DNA from: Methylobacterium sp. NMS14P
GTDB taxonomy: Bacteria; Pseudomonadota; Alphaproteobacteria; Rhizobiales; Beijerinckiaceae
Direction of reading: 5' to 3'
Assembly: GCF_028583545.1 (NCBI RefSeq)
Contig: NZ_CP087106.1
Span: 2,712,501 to 2,776,500, forward strand
Length of the DNA stretch: 64,000 nucleotides
Shown here in pieces: positions 56,258-64,000 of the stretch. Both the position numbers and the translations under genes were made by a program. Position 1 is the stretch's first letter. Every line of letters starts with the position of its first letter. The notes beneath the pieces are model-generated. The model made no database searches and had not been told where the DNA came from. It saw nothing but the letters and a program-made list of their open reading frames with translations.

Positions 56258-57412
56258 ATGCGCAGCCGGCTTCCCAGCCTTCTCACCGTCTTGTCAGGCC
56301 TGATCGCGGGTCTCGCGGCAGGGCCCCTCGCGACCCCGGCCCGCGCGCAGGCGCCGGGCGGCCCACCGCCCAAGGTCACCGTGGCCAAGCCCGTGGTGCG
56401 CCAGATCGTCGAGCAGGATCAGTATACCGGTCGCTTCGACGCGATCGAGTTCGTGGAGGTCCGCGCCCGCGTCACCGGCTACCTCGAGAAGATCAACTTC
56501 GTCGACGGCCAGACGGTGAAGAAGGGCGACGTCCTGTTCGTGATCGACCGGCGCCCCTACAAGGCGGCGCTGGAGCAGGCCCAGGCGGCCCTGGCCTCCG
56601 CCAAGGCGCGCCAGTCCTTCTCGCAGACGGACCTGGAGCGCGCGCAGACCCTGTCCCGCAGCGGCAACATCTCCGAGCAGGTGACGGACCAGCGCCGGCA
56701 GGCCTCACAGACCGCCCAGGCCGACGTCGACAGCGCCCAGGCCGCCCTCAACAACGCCCAGCTCAACTACGACTTCAGCGAGGTGAAGGCGCCGATCAAC
56801 GGCCGCATCAGCCGCCGCCTGGTGACCGAGGGCAACATCGTCAGCGCCGACCAGACCATGCTGACCACGATCGTGTCCCTCGACCCGATCTATTTCAGCT
56901 ATACCGTCGACGAGAAGTCGTTCCTCAAGTACCAGAACAGCCTCGGCATCGGCATGGGCCAGACCCAGCAGGGCAAGGGCGTGCCGATCCTGATCGCGCT
57001 GTCCGGCGAGGCGAAGCCGACCCGCAAGGGCACGCTCGACTTCGTCGACAACCGCGTCGACAACGCCACCGGCACGATCCTGCTGCGCGCGACCGTCCCG
57101 AACCCCGACCTGTTCATCAAGCCCGGCCTGTTCGGCATCGTCTCGATGCCGGCGACCAAGCCGTTCCAGGGCATCCTGCTGCCCGACGAGGCGGTGGCGG
57201 CCAACCAGGACAAGCGGATCGTCTACATCGTCGGCCCCGAGAACGTGATCCAGCAGAAGGACGTCGTGCTGGGGCCGAAGGTCGACGGCTACCGGGTGAT
57301 CCAGTCGGGGCTGAAGGGCGACGAGACCGTGGTGGTCAACGGCCTGTCCCGGGTCCGGCCGGGCGCGAAGGTGACGCCCGAGACGATCGAGCTGCCGCCG
57401 AGCAAGACCTGA
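56258..57412 (+). CDS. RND efflux periplasmic adaptor subunit (AcrA-like)
   Basis: A 384-aa protein with a signal peptide (1-33, ending ATPARAQA), lipoyl halves (YTGRFDAIEFVEVRARVTGYL and FSEVKAPINGRISRRLVTEG), a helical hairpin (about 105-175), a beta-barrel and a membrane-proximal domain. No lipobox Cys is seen, so it is not a lipoprotein. It connects the RND pump to an outer-membrane channel. AGGA sits 4 nt before the chosen ATG; an ATG 37 codons up is upstream filler. The permease gene follows after 107 bp. Confidence 0.92.
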   Translation: MRSRLPSLLTVLSGLIAGLAAGPLATPARAQAPGGPPPKVTVAKPVVRQIVEQDQYTGRFDAIEFVEVRARVTGYLEKINFVDGQTVKKGDVLFVIDRRPYKAALEQAQAALASAKARQSFSQTDLERAQTLSRSGNISEQVTDQRRQASQTAQADVDSAQAALNNAQLNYDFSEVKAPINGRISRRLVTEGNIVSADQTMLTTIVSLDPIYFSYTVDEKSFLKYQNSLGIGMGQTQQGKGVPILIALSGEAKPTRKGTLDFVDNRVDNATGTILLRATVPNPDLFIKPGLFGIVSMPATKPFQGILLPDEAVAANQDKRIVYIVGPENVIQQKDVVLGPKVDGYRVIQSGLKGDETVVVNGLSRVRPGAKVTPETIELPPSKT

Positions 57413-57519
57413 GCCCGCGCGGCTCGACACGAACGCCCTCGTGCGCGCCGCGCGGCGCGCCCCGCACCGACGACGCAGGGCCCCGTCCGGGAGACCGGCG
57501 GGCCTCAGAGGTTTGACCG

Positions 57520-60500
57520 ATGCGTTTCGCCCATTTCTTCGTCGACAGACCGATCTTCGCGTCCGTCACGTCGATCGTCTTCCTGATCCTCGGCTTCGTG
57601 GCCTACGAGAGCCTGCCGGTCTCGCAGTACCCCGAGATCGTGCCGCCGACCGTGACGGTGCGCGCCTCCTATCCGGGCGCCAACGCCGAGACCGTGGCCG
57701 CCACGATCGCGACGCCGATCGAGCAGGAGGTCAACGGCGTCGACAACATGCTCTACATGACGTCGTTGTCGACCAACGACGGCAACATGCTGCTGACCGT
57801 GACTTTCAAGGTCGGCACCAACCTCGATATCGCCAACGTGCTGGTGCAGAACCGGCTCTCGGTGGCGCAGCCGCGCCTGCCGCCGGACGTGCGCAACCTC
57901 GGCGTCACGGTCCGCAAGGCCTCGCCCGACCTGATGCTGGTCGTGCACCTGCTCTCGCCGAACAAGACCTACGACCAGAACTACCTCGCCAACTACATCT
58001 ACCTGAACATCCGCGACGAGCTGCTGCGCCTCGACGGCGTCGGCGACATCACGATCTTCGGCGGTAACGAGTACGCCGAGCGCGTCTGGGTCGATCCCAA
58101 CAAGCTCGCCGCCTACGGCCTCTCGGTCACCGACGTCACGACCGCCCTGCAGGAGCAGAACGTGCAGGTGGCTGCTGGCCAGCTGAACGGTCCGCCCGCC
58201 GCCAGGGGCGAGGCGTTCCAGCTCGTCGTGCAGTCGCAGGCGCGGTTCAAGACGCCCGAGCAGTTCGCCGAGGTGATCATCAAGGCGCAGGACGGGCGCC
58301 TCGTCCGGGTCAAGGACATCGCCCGCGTCGAGATGGGCCAGAAGGACTACACGACCAACTCGTTCCTCAACGACACGCCCGCGGTGGGCATCGGCGCCTT
58401 CCAGCGGCCGGGCACCAACGCCCTCGACGCGGCGGCGTCGGTCAAGAAGGTGATGGAGGAGGTCAAGAAGAACTTCCCGCCGGACGTCGAGTACCGCATC
58501 GCCTACAACCCGACGGAGTTCATCGAGGAATCGATCCACGAGGTCTACAAGACGCTGTTCGAGGCGGTCGGCCTCGTCGTCATCGTGGTGCTGGTCTTCC
58601 TCCAGAGCTGGCGGACCGCCCTGATCCCGGTCATCGCGATCCCGGTCTCGCTGATCGGCACCTTCGCGGCGATGGCGGCCTTCGGCTTCTCGCTCAACAA
58701 CCTGACCCTGTTCGGGCTGGTGCTCGCCATCGGCATCGTGGTCGACGACGCGATCGTGGTGGTGGAGAACGTCGAGCGCAACATGGCCGAGGGCCTGTCG
58801 CCGGGCGACGCCGCGCACAAGACCATGGACGAGGTCGGCGGCGCGGTCATCGCCATCGCGCTGGTGCTCGCCGCGGTGTTCGTGCCGACGGCGTTCATCC
58901 CGGGCATCTCGGGCCAGTTCTACAAGCAGTTCGCGCTCACCATCGCGGCCTCGACCCTGATCTCGGCCTTCAACTCGCTGACCCTGTCGCCAGCGCTCTG
59001 CAAGCTGCTGCTGGTGCCCCACCACGCCCGCAAGGAGCCGAAGTTCTTCCTGACCCGGTTCGTGAACTGGCTGGCGAACGGCTTCAACCGCGCCTTCGAC
59101 GCCACGTCGAACGCCTACGGCCGGACGATCCGGGTCCTGACCGGCGGCATCGTCGGCCTCGGCGTGATGCTGCTGGTCTACGCGGCCGTGATCGCCGGGA
59201 CGCTGCACCTCGCGCAGACGACGCCCACGGGCTTCATCCCGGACCAGGATCAGGGCTACCTGATCGGCGTCGTCCAGCTCCCGTCGGGCGCCTCCCTCGA
59301 CCGCACGACGGACGTGATCCTGCGCGCCGCCAAGCAGGCCCGGACGGTCGACGGCGTGGCCAACGCGGTGATCATCGCGGGCTTCGACGGCGCGACCTTC
59401 ACCAACACGACCAATGCCGGCGTGATGTTCCTGACCCTCAAGGGGGCGAAGGAGCGCGCGGAGGTCGGCCGGAGCGCGGCCGTCATCACCGGCGACGTGC
59501 TGAAGGCCACCTCGGACATCCAGGAGGCGCGGGTCATCGTCATCCCGCCGCCGCCCGTCCGCGGTCTCGGCAACGGCGGCGGCTTCAAGATGCAGATCGA
59601 GAGCCGCCAATCCTCGGATATCGGCCCGCTCATGGCCGCCGCCGGCGAGGTCATCGCCCAGGCGAACCAGAGCGCGGACGTCCAGCGCGTGTTCACGACC
59701 TTCGACAACTCGACGCCGCAGCTGTTCCTCGACATCGATCGCACCATCGCGCGGATGCTGAACGTGCCGCTGGCCAACGTGTTCTCGTCGGTCCAGGCGG
59801 ATCTCGGCGGCACCTACGTCAACGACTTCAACACCCTGGGCCGCATCTACCAGGTGCGCCTGCAGGGCGACGCGGCGTTCCGCACCTCGGTGCAGGACAT
59901 CTCGCAGATCAAGGTGCGCTCCTCCACCGGCGCGCTGGTGCCGATGGGCACGCTCGCCTCCGTGCGGGACGTGACCGGTCCGCAGATCGTGCAGCGCTTC
60001 AATCTGTACTACTCGGTCCCGGTGCAGGGCGTGGCCAAGCCCGGCGTCTCGACCGGCCAGGCGCTCACCGCCATGGAGGAGATCGCCAAGAAGGCGCTGC
60101 CTGACGGCTACTCCTACGACTGGACCGAGATCGCCTACCAGCAGAAGGCGGCGAGCGGCACGGCCGGCGCGGTCTTCGCCCTCGGCGTGCTGCTGGTCTT
60201 CCTCGTGCTCGCCGCGCAGTACGAATCCTGGGCGCTGCCGCTCGCGATCCTGCTGGTGGTGCCGACCGGCGTGCTCGCCGCCCTGGCGGGCGTGCAGTTC
60301 CGGGGGCAGGACAACAACATCCTGACCCAGATCGGCCTGATCGTGCTCATCGGCCTCGCGGCCAAGAACGCGATCCTGATCGTCGAGTTCGCGCACGACA
60401 TCGAGCAGCGGGAGCACCGCGGCCCGGTCGAGGCGGCGGTGGAGGCCTGCCGTCTCCGCCTGCGCCCGATCCTGATGACCGCCTTCGCGTTCATCCTCGG

Positions 60501-60717
60501 CACCCTGCCGCTGGTCATCGCCACCGGCCCCGGCGCCGAGATGCGCCAGGCGCTCGGCACCGCGGTCTTCTTCGGGATGATCGGCGCGACCTTCTTCGGC
60601 CTGTTCCTGACCCCGGTCTTCTACGTGGTGATCCGCCACTTCTCGATCTGGCTGGGCCGGTTCCGGAAGAAGCACACGCACGGCGATCCCGGCGGCGCCG
60701 CCCCGGCCCACGGCTGA
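57520..60717 (+). CDS. RND multidrug efflux permease (HAE1/AcrB family)
   Basis: A 1065-aa inner-membrane pump. The start MRFAHFFVDRPIFASVTSIV is typical HAE1. It has twelve membrane helices in two six-helix sets, each after a large periplasmic loop. Proton-relay aspartates are Asp409/Asp410 in GIVVDDAIVV (TM4), and the TM10 lysine region is GLAAKNAILIVEFA. It exports drugs, detergents or hydrophobic compounds with the adaptor encoded upstream. No outer-membrane factor gene or local regulator is adjacent. A hairpin terminator follows. Confidence 0.95.
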   Translation: MRFAHFFVDRPIFASVTSIVFLILGFVAYESLPVSQYPEIVPPTVTVRASYPGANAETVAATIATPIEQEVNGVDNMLYMTSLSTNDGNMLLTVTFKVGTNLDIANVLVQNRLSVAQPRLPPDVRNLGVTVRKASPDLMLVVHLLSPNKTYDQNYLANYIYLNIRDELLRLDGVGDITIFGGNEYAERVWVDPNKLAAYGLSVTDVTTALQEQNVQVAAGQLNGPPAARGEAFQLVVQSQARFKTPEQFAEVIIKAQDGRLVRVKDIARVEMGQKDYTTNSFLNDTPAVGIGAFQRPGTNALDAAASVKKVMEEVKKNFPPDVEYRIAYNPTEFIEESIHEVYKTLFEAVGLVVIVVLVFLQSWRTALIPVIAIPVSLIGTFAAMAAFGFSLNNLTLFGLVLAIGIVVDDAIVVVENVERNMAEGLSPGDAAHKTMDEVGGAVIAIALVLAAVFVPTAFIPGISGQFYKQFALTIAASTLISAFNSLTLSPALCKLLLVPHHARKEPKFFLTRFVNWLANGFNRAFDATSNAYGRTIRVLTGGIVGLGVMLLVYAAVIAGTLHLAQTTPTGFIPDQDQGYLIGVVQLPSGASLDRTTDVILRAAKQARTVDGVANAVIIAGFDGATFTNTTNAGVMFLTLKGAKERAEVGRSAAVITGDVLKATSDIQEARVIVIPPPPVRGLGNGGGFKMQIESRQSSDIGPLMAAAGEVIAQANQSADVQRVFTTFDNSTPQLFLDIDRTIARMLNVPLANVFSSVQADLGGTYVNDFNTLGRIYQVRLQGDAAFRTSVQDISQIKVRSSTGALVPMGTLASVRDVTGPQIVQRFNLYYSVPVQGVAKPGVSTGQALTAMEEIAKKALPDGYSYDWTEIAYQQKAASGTAGAVFALGVLLVFLVLAAQYESWALPLAILLVVPTGVLAALAGVQFRGQDNNILTQIGLIVLIGLAAKNAILIVEFAHDIEQREHRGPVEAAVEACRLRLRPILMTAFAFILGTLPLVIATGPGAEMRQALGTAVFFGMIGATFFGLFLTPVFYVVIRHFSIWLGRFRKKHTHGDPGGAAPAHG

Positions 60718-60740
60718 CGGCACACGCACCCCGGAACGAT

Positions 60741-60780
60741 GGAAGCCGCGCCGGATCCGCGAGGATCGGGTGCGGCTTCC
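60741..60780 (+). terminator. hairpin terminator after the RND permease gene
   Basis: GGAAGCCGC-GCCGGATCC and GGATCGGGTGCGGCTTCC form a stem of about 17 bp with two mismatches and a 4-nt loop, 24 bp after the stop. There is no strong T-run, as is usual in this GC-rich DNA. Confidence 0.6.
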
Positions 60781-60819
60781 GCGCGACGGGCGGGGGCGCC
60801 CGGTGTAGAGGCTCGCGGC

Positions 60820-61338
60820 ATGCACGCCCTCGGTCGCCTGTTTCTCGGGGCCTTCGCCCTCCTGCTCGCCGTCCCCACGGGCCTCGCGGTCCTGGTCCTG
60901 GCGCTGCTCGTCGACCCGGCCGCGCAGGCCTGGCTGACCGGCGGGGCGCTCGCCGGCCTCGACATGGCCCTGTCGGACCTCTCGGCCGGGCTGCCGCCGG
61001 AGGGGCTCGCCCTGTTCCTCGCCGGCCTCGCCAAGGCGCTGTTCGCGCTGCTGTTCGTGCCCCCGGCCCTGATCGGTCTCGGCGGTGAGATCCTTGGGCG
61101 CCGCGGCCTCCTGTGGTACGGCGCCGGCTGCGGGCTGCTCACCGCCGCCCTCCCCTGGCTGACGCGCGGCGCGCTCCGGTCCGGCGGAGGCGCCCGCGAC
61201 GCCGCCCTCCTCGCCGGCGAGGCGCGCTTGACGCTGATCCTGTTCGTCGTCGGCGCCAGCGCCGGGCTGGTCTACTGGCTGGTCGCCGGGCGCGGCGCCG
61301 GCCTCGTCCGGGACGGGCATCGCCCCGAGGAGGCCTGA
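60820..61338 (+). CDS. hypothetical multi-pass membrane protein
   Basis: A 172-aa protein with about four membrane segments (about 6-30, 60-85, 96-116, 132-155) and a charged C-terminal end. It starts MHALGRLFLGAFALLLAVP. No catalytic motif or known family is recognised. The same-strand plsC-like gene follows after 77 bp, so the two could share a transcript. An earlier ATG at 60739 lies inside the terminator hairpin and is rejected. Confidence 0.7.
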   Translation: MHALGRLFLGAFALLLAVPTGLAVLVLALLVDPAAQAWLTGGALAGLDMALSDLSAGLPPEGLALFLAGLAKALFALLFVPPALIGLGGEILGRRGLLWYGAGCGLLTAALPWLTRGALRSGGGARDAALLAGEARLTLILFVVGASAGLVYWLVAGRGAGLVRDGHRPEEA

Positions 61339-61415
61339 CGCCGCCGCCGAGAACGTCGCCCTTGGCCGCGGACACGCGGGCGCGCTACAGGGGAGCCGCC
61401 ACGACACGGTTCCCG

Positions 61416-62195
61416 ATGCTCGCCCTGCGCTCTCTCGCCTTCAACATCTGCTTCTACGCCGTCACGACGGTCCTGGCCTTCGCCGGCCTGCCCATGCTGG
61501 TCTCCGGCCGGTCGGTGCTGCGGCTCGCCCGCGCCTGGGGGCGGATCACCCTGTGGCTCCTGCGGGTCGTCGCGGGGATGCGGGTCGAGTTCCGCGGGTT
61601 GGAGAACATCCCGCCCGGTCCCCTGCTGGTGGCGGCCAAGCACCAGTCGGCCCTGGAGACGCTGGCCCTCTGCACGGTGCTGCCGAACTTCGCCTACATC
61701 CTGAAGAAGGAGCTGCTGCTCATCCCGTTGATCGGCTGGTACCTGTCGCGCAGCGGCATGGTGGCGATCGACCGGTCGAAGGGCACCCGGGCCATGAGCC
61801 TGATGAACGCCGCCGCCGGCGCGGCGATCCAGGACGGGCGCCAGCTCATCATCTTCCCCGAGGGCACCCGCCGTCCGGTCGGGGCGCCGCCCGCCTACAA
61901 GCAGGGGCTCTCGCACCTCTACACCGCCCTGAACGTCCCCTGCCTGCCGGTGGCGCTGAACACCGGCCTGTTCTGGTCGCGCAACAGCCTCGTGCGCCGG
62001 CCGGGCAGAGCCGTGATCGAGTTCCTGCCGCCCATCCCGCCGGGGCTGCCCCGCCAGGAGTTCCAGGCGCTGGCCCAGGAGCGGCTCGAGACGGCCTCGA
62101 ACGCCCTCGTCGAGGGTGGGCTCCAGGGCCTCGCGGCCGAGGGGCACGCCGTGCCTGCCGACGAGGCGCCGGCCGCCGCCGACGCCCGCCGCTGA
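61416..62195 (+). CDS. plsC: 1-acyl-sn-glycerol-3-phosphate acyltransferase
   Basis: A 259-aa PlsC/AGPAT. An N-terminal membrane segment (about 5-30) is followed by the HX4-acid motif, here His76-QSAL-Glu81 (KHQSALET) where E. coli has HX4D, and by FPEGTR (147-152). It acylates lysophosphatidate to phosphatidate in membrane phospholipid synthesis. The H-x4-E variant is, as I recall, usual in alphaproteobacterial PlsC. The start MLALRSLAF was chosen just before the membrane segment. Confidence 0.9.
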   Translation: MLALRSLAFNICFYAVTTVLAFAGLPMLVSGRSVLRLARAWGRITLWLLRVVAGMRVEFRGLENIPPGPLLVAAKHQSALETLALCTVLPNFAYILKKELLLIPLIGWYLSRSGMVAIDRSKGTRAMSLMNAAAGAAIQDGRQLIIFPEGTRRPVGAPPAYKQGLSHLYTALNVPCLPVALNTGLFWSRNSLVRRPGRAVIEFLPPIPPGLPRQEFQALAQERLETASNALVEGGLQGLAAEGHAVPADEAPAAADARR

Positions 62196-62327
62196 GCCGT
62201 TCGCGGCGGCCGTTTTCCGCCTCGGATCGTCTCCCGGCGGCTTGTGGATAACGGGCATCATCGCCACATCTCGTCTTAGGAACGTCGCCCTTGACGCCTG
62301 TGGATATCGCGCGTTAGGTTAGAACAA

Positions 62328-62774
62328 ATGGCGAACAGAAGAGCTCAGTCCTGGTCGGCCGCGCTCCGCGACCTGAAGGACGATCGCACCCGGAGGCAGG
62401 ACGTGCGTGAAGAACGCCTCAAGACGACCGCGGGTCTGCGCGGCTCCCCCGCGCTCCCGCTCTCGGCCTGGCGCGGCCGCTCCGGCCGCCGCTACGTGGT
62501 CGGTGTCCATCCGGCCGGCGGCTTCGACCTCGACGAGATGGCGCAGGCCGTGGTGATCGCCGTCCGCCGGGACAATGCCGGCATCGCCGAGATGGTCTCG
62601 GTGGCGAGCTCCAGCGAGAGCCCGCGCGACCATCTGCGCCGGACCTGGCTCGACCGTGTCCGCCGCCGGGGTGCCACCGAGATGCACGTGCACCGCCTCG
62701 CCGAGAACGAGGCCGAGCGGACGGCGATCGTCGAGGATCTGCAGGTCGACACCGTCGAGCCGGCGCAGGTCTGA
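62328..62774 (+). CDS. conserved hypothetical protein
   Basis: A 148-aa basic soluble protein without signal or membrane segments. A central beta/alpha stretch reads RRYVVGVHPAGGFDLDEMAQ ... VVIAVRRDNAGIAEMVSV, and the end is acidic. No family is recognised. The composition and a clean ATG after AT-richer DNA (GTTAGAACAA) support a real gene; it stands between plsC and the DUF2125 gene. Confidence 0.65.
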   Translation: MANRRAQSWSAALRDLKDDRTRRQDVREERLKTTAGLRGSPALPLSAWRGRSGRRYVVGVHPAGGFDLDEMAQAVVIAVRRDNAGIAEMVSVASSSESPRDHLRRTWLDRVRRRGATEMHVHRLAENEAERTAIVEDLQVDTVEPAQV

Positions 62775-62911
62775 CCGGAAACGCGCCGCGCGCGGACGGA
62801 TCGCGTCCGCGGCGGTCGACCCGGGGCGGCGCTGCCCCAGTTTCGCCCCTTGCATGGCCACAAGCCGGGGCCACGATGTCCCTGAGGGGACGGGCTCGGG
62901 GAGCGGAACGC

Positions 62912-64000
62912 ATGGTGCAGGATCGGACGCGGCTGGAGGGCGCCGCTGAGACAGTCCCGGTACGGGGCAAGCGGCGATCCCGGCTCGGGCTGTTCCTGCC
63001 CTACATCCTGCTCGCCCTCGTGGTCGTGGGCTGGTCGGCCGGCTGGCTGTGGATGCGGGAGCGCGCGGCCGGCGAGATCGACGGCTGGATCGCCCGCGAG
63101 GCTTCGGCCGGGCGCACCTGGACCTGCGCGGACCGGTCCCTCGGAGGCTACCCCTTCCGCCTCGAGCTGCGCTGCAGCGCCGTGACCCTCGAGCGCGCCG
63201 ACGGTCGCTTCCGGCTCGGACCGAGCACCGCCGTGGCGCAGATCTACCAGCCCCGCCTCGTCGTGTTCGAGAGCGCCGGGCCGTTCCACGTCGAGCAGGG
63301 CCCGCTGACCGGCGACGCGTCCTGGACCGCGCTCCAGGGCAGCTTCCACGGCGCCGCGGGGGGCTTCACACGCGCCTCGCTGGTGGTCGACAAGCCCGAC
63401 ATCGCTGTGAAGGGCGCCGAGCCCGGCCCGATCGCCGTGTCGGGGCGGCACCTGGAGCTGCATGCCCGACCGAGCCCCGGCCGCTTCGACTCGGACGGCG
63501 CAGTGGATGTCAGCCTGCGCCTGAACCAGGCGGCGGTGCCGCAGCTCGACGCTCTCACCCGAACGCAGGATCCGGCCGATCTGTCGCTGGACGCGACCCT
63601 GACGCAGGCCACGGTGCTGCGCACCGGGACGGTGGCGCGCGAACTCGAGCGCTGGCGTCAGGCGGGCGGCGCCCTGGACCTGACCGCCCTGTCGCTGGCA
63701 AAGGGCCCGCAGCGCGTCCAGGCGAAAGGCAGTCTCGCCCTCGACTCCGCCCACCGGCCGGCGGGGCAGATCGATCTGCGGGCGGCCGGGGTCGACGCGC
63801 TGGTCGGCAGCATCGTCGGCCAGCGTTTCGGCTCGGACAGGGGCGCCCTGGTGGGCCAGCTGGTCGGCGGACTCCTGGGCTTGGCCCAGCGCCCGAGCCC
63901 GGCGGATGCGCCGGCCGATGCGGCGCCGCTCAAGGCGCTCCCGCCCCTGCGGCTCGTCGACGGGAAGCTCGTCTTCAGCGGCTTCCCGATCCCGAACCTC
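62912..64000 (+). CDS. DUF2125 family protein, 3'-partial
   Basis: 363 codons are visible and the frame is open to the window edge, so the C-terminus is missing. One N-terminal membrane anchor (about 27-48, LGLFLPYILLALVVVGWSAG) precedes a long periplasmic beta-rich domain. WTCADRSLGGYPFRLELRCS is typical of DUF2125, a family frequent in alphaproteobacteria and of unknown function. GGGGAG lies about 8 nt before the ATG. Confidence 0.82.
   Translation, partial: MVQDRTRLEGAAETVPVRGKRRSRLGLFLPYILLALVVVGWSAGWLWMRERAAGEIDGWIAREASAGRTWTCADRSLGGYPFRLELRCSAVTLERADGRFRLGPSTAVAQIYQPRLVVFESAGPFHVEQGPLTGDASWTALQGSFHGAAGGFTRASLVVDKPDIAVKGAEPGPIAVSGRHLELHARPSPGRFDSDGAVDVSLRLNQAAVPQLDALTRTQDPADLSLDATLTQATVLRTGTVARELERWRQAGGALDLTALSLAKGPQRVQAKGSLALDSAHRPAGQIDLRAAGVDALVGSIVGQRFGSDRGALVGQLVGGLLGLAQRPSPADAPADAAPLKALPPLRLVDGKLVFSGFPIPNL

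Noticed and set aside
57505..61407. 1300-codon minus-strand open frame opposite the RND permease gene
   Set aside because: Shadow of the permease gene in high-GC DNA, with charged low-complexity sequence and no family features.

Overview
This is a 64-kb window of very GC-rich chromosomal DNA that reads like a Methylobacterium/Methylorubrum-type alphaproteobacterium. The indications are a PQQ alcohol dehydrogenase carrying the lanthanide-type Asp-x-Asp signature together with its helper genes, two DUF6894 proteins, a PraR-like XRE regulator, and three families of intergenic palindromic repeats. No IS element, prophage, CRISPR array or rRNA was seen. One tRNA (Pro, GGG) is present. Nearly all the long antisense open frames are high-GC shadows.

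Layout. 1-5 kb: end of an M23 peptidase gene, then (minus strand) a hybrid histidine kinase, a small Cys-rich membrane protein and gluQ. 5-10.5 kb: a GMC oxidoreductase, a gene-poor kilobase with a strong hairpin and a 142-bp palindromic repeat, a LysR regulator and a DUF2252 protein. 10.5-19.2 kb: a plus-strand run of six genes (ThDP decarboxylase-like enzyme, Fe-alcohol dehydrogenase, class III PHA synthase phaE-phaC, a family I CoA-transferase with an extra C-terminal domain, and succinate-semialdehyde dehydrogenase). Read together they spell a route from 2-oxoglutarate through succinic semialdehyde to 4-hydroxybutyryl-CoA and a 4-hydroxybutyrate polyester, with a side exit to succinate. 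This is the most interesting system in the window. 19.4-23.5 kb: a secreted Gly-rich peptide and a marR-FUSC-DUF1656-HlyD efflux operon.

24-34 kb: a quinoprotein island with a LuxR-type response regulator, an ExaF-like lanthanide-type alcohol dehydrogenase, a MoxJ-like periplasmic protein, cytochrome PedF, a divergent pair coding for a PQQ-associated substrate-binding-like protein and a beta-propeller protein, and then a NosR-like flavo/iron-sulfur membrane protein with its NosX/ApbE flavinyl transferase. The element TTGGTCCAAT occurs both upstream of the dehydrogenase and in the divergent promoter region. 34-42 kb: a serine hydrolase, an M20 peptidase, glmS, glmU and rpoN.

42-64 kb: a Crp/Fnr regulator, two small DUF6894 genes (one apparently starting at CTG), opgG with two small genes, a SCO protein, an MBL hydrolase, a GGDEF-EAL protein, an XRE regulator, two Gfo/Idh/MocA oxidoreductases (one frameshifted), tRNA-Pro, a glycosyltransferase, a rhodanese, an RND efflux pair, a membrane protein, plsC, a conserved hypothetical and the start of a DUF2125 gene cut by the window edge. 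All functions are read from sequence motifs and remembered family features; no database search was possible.
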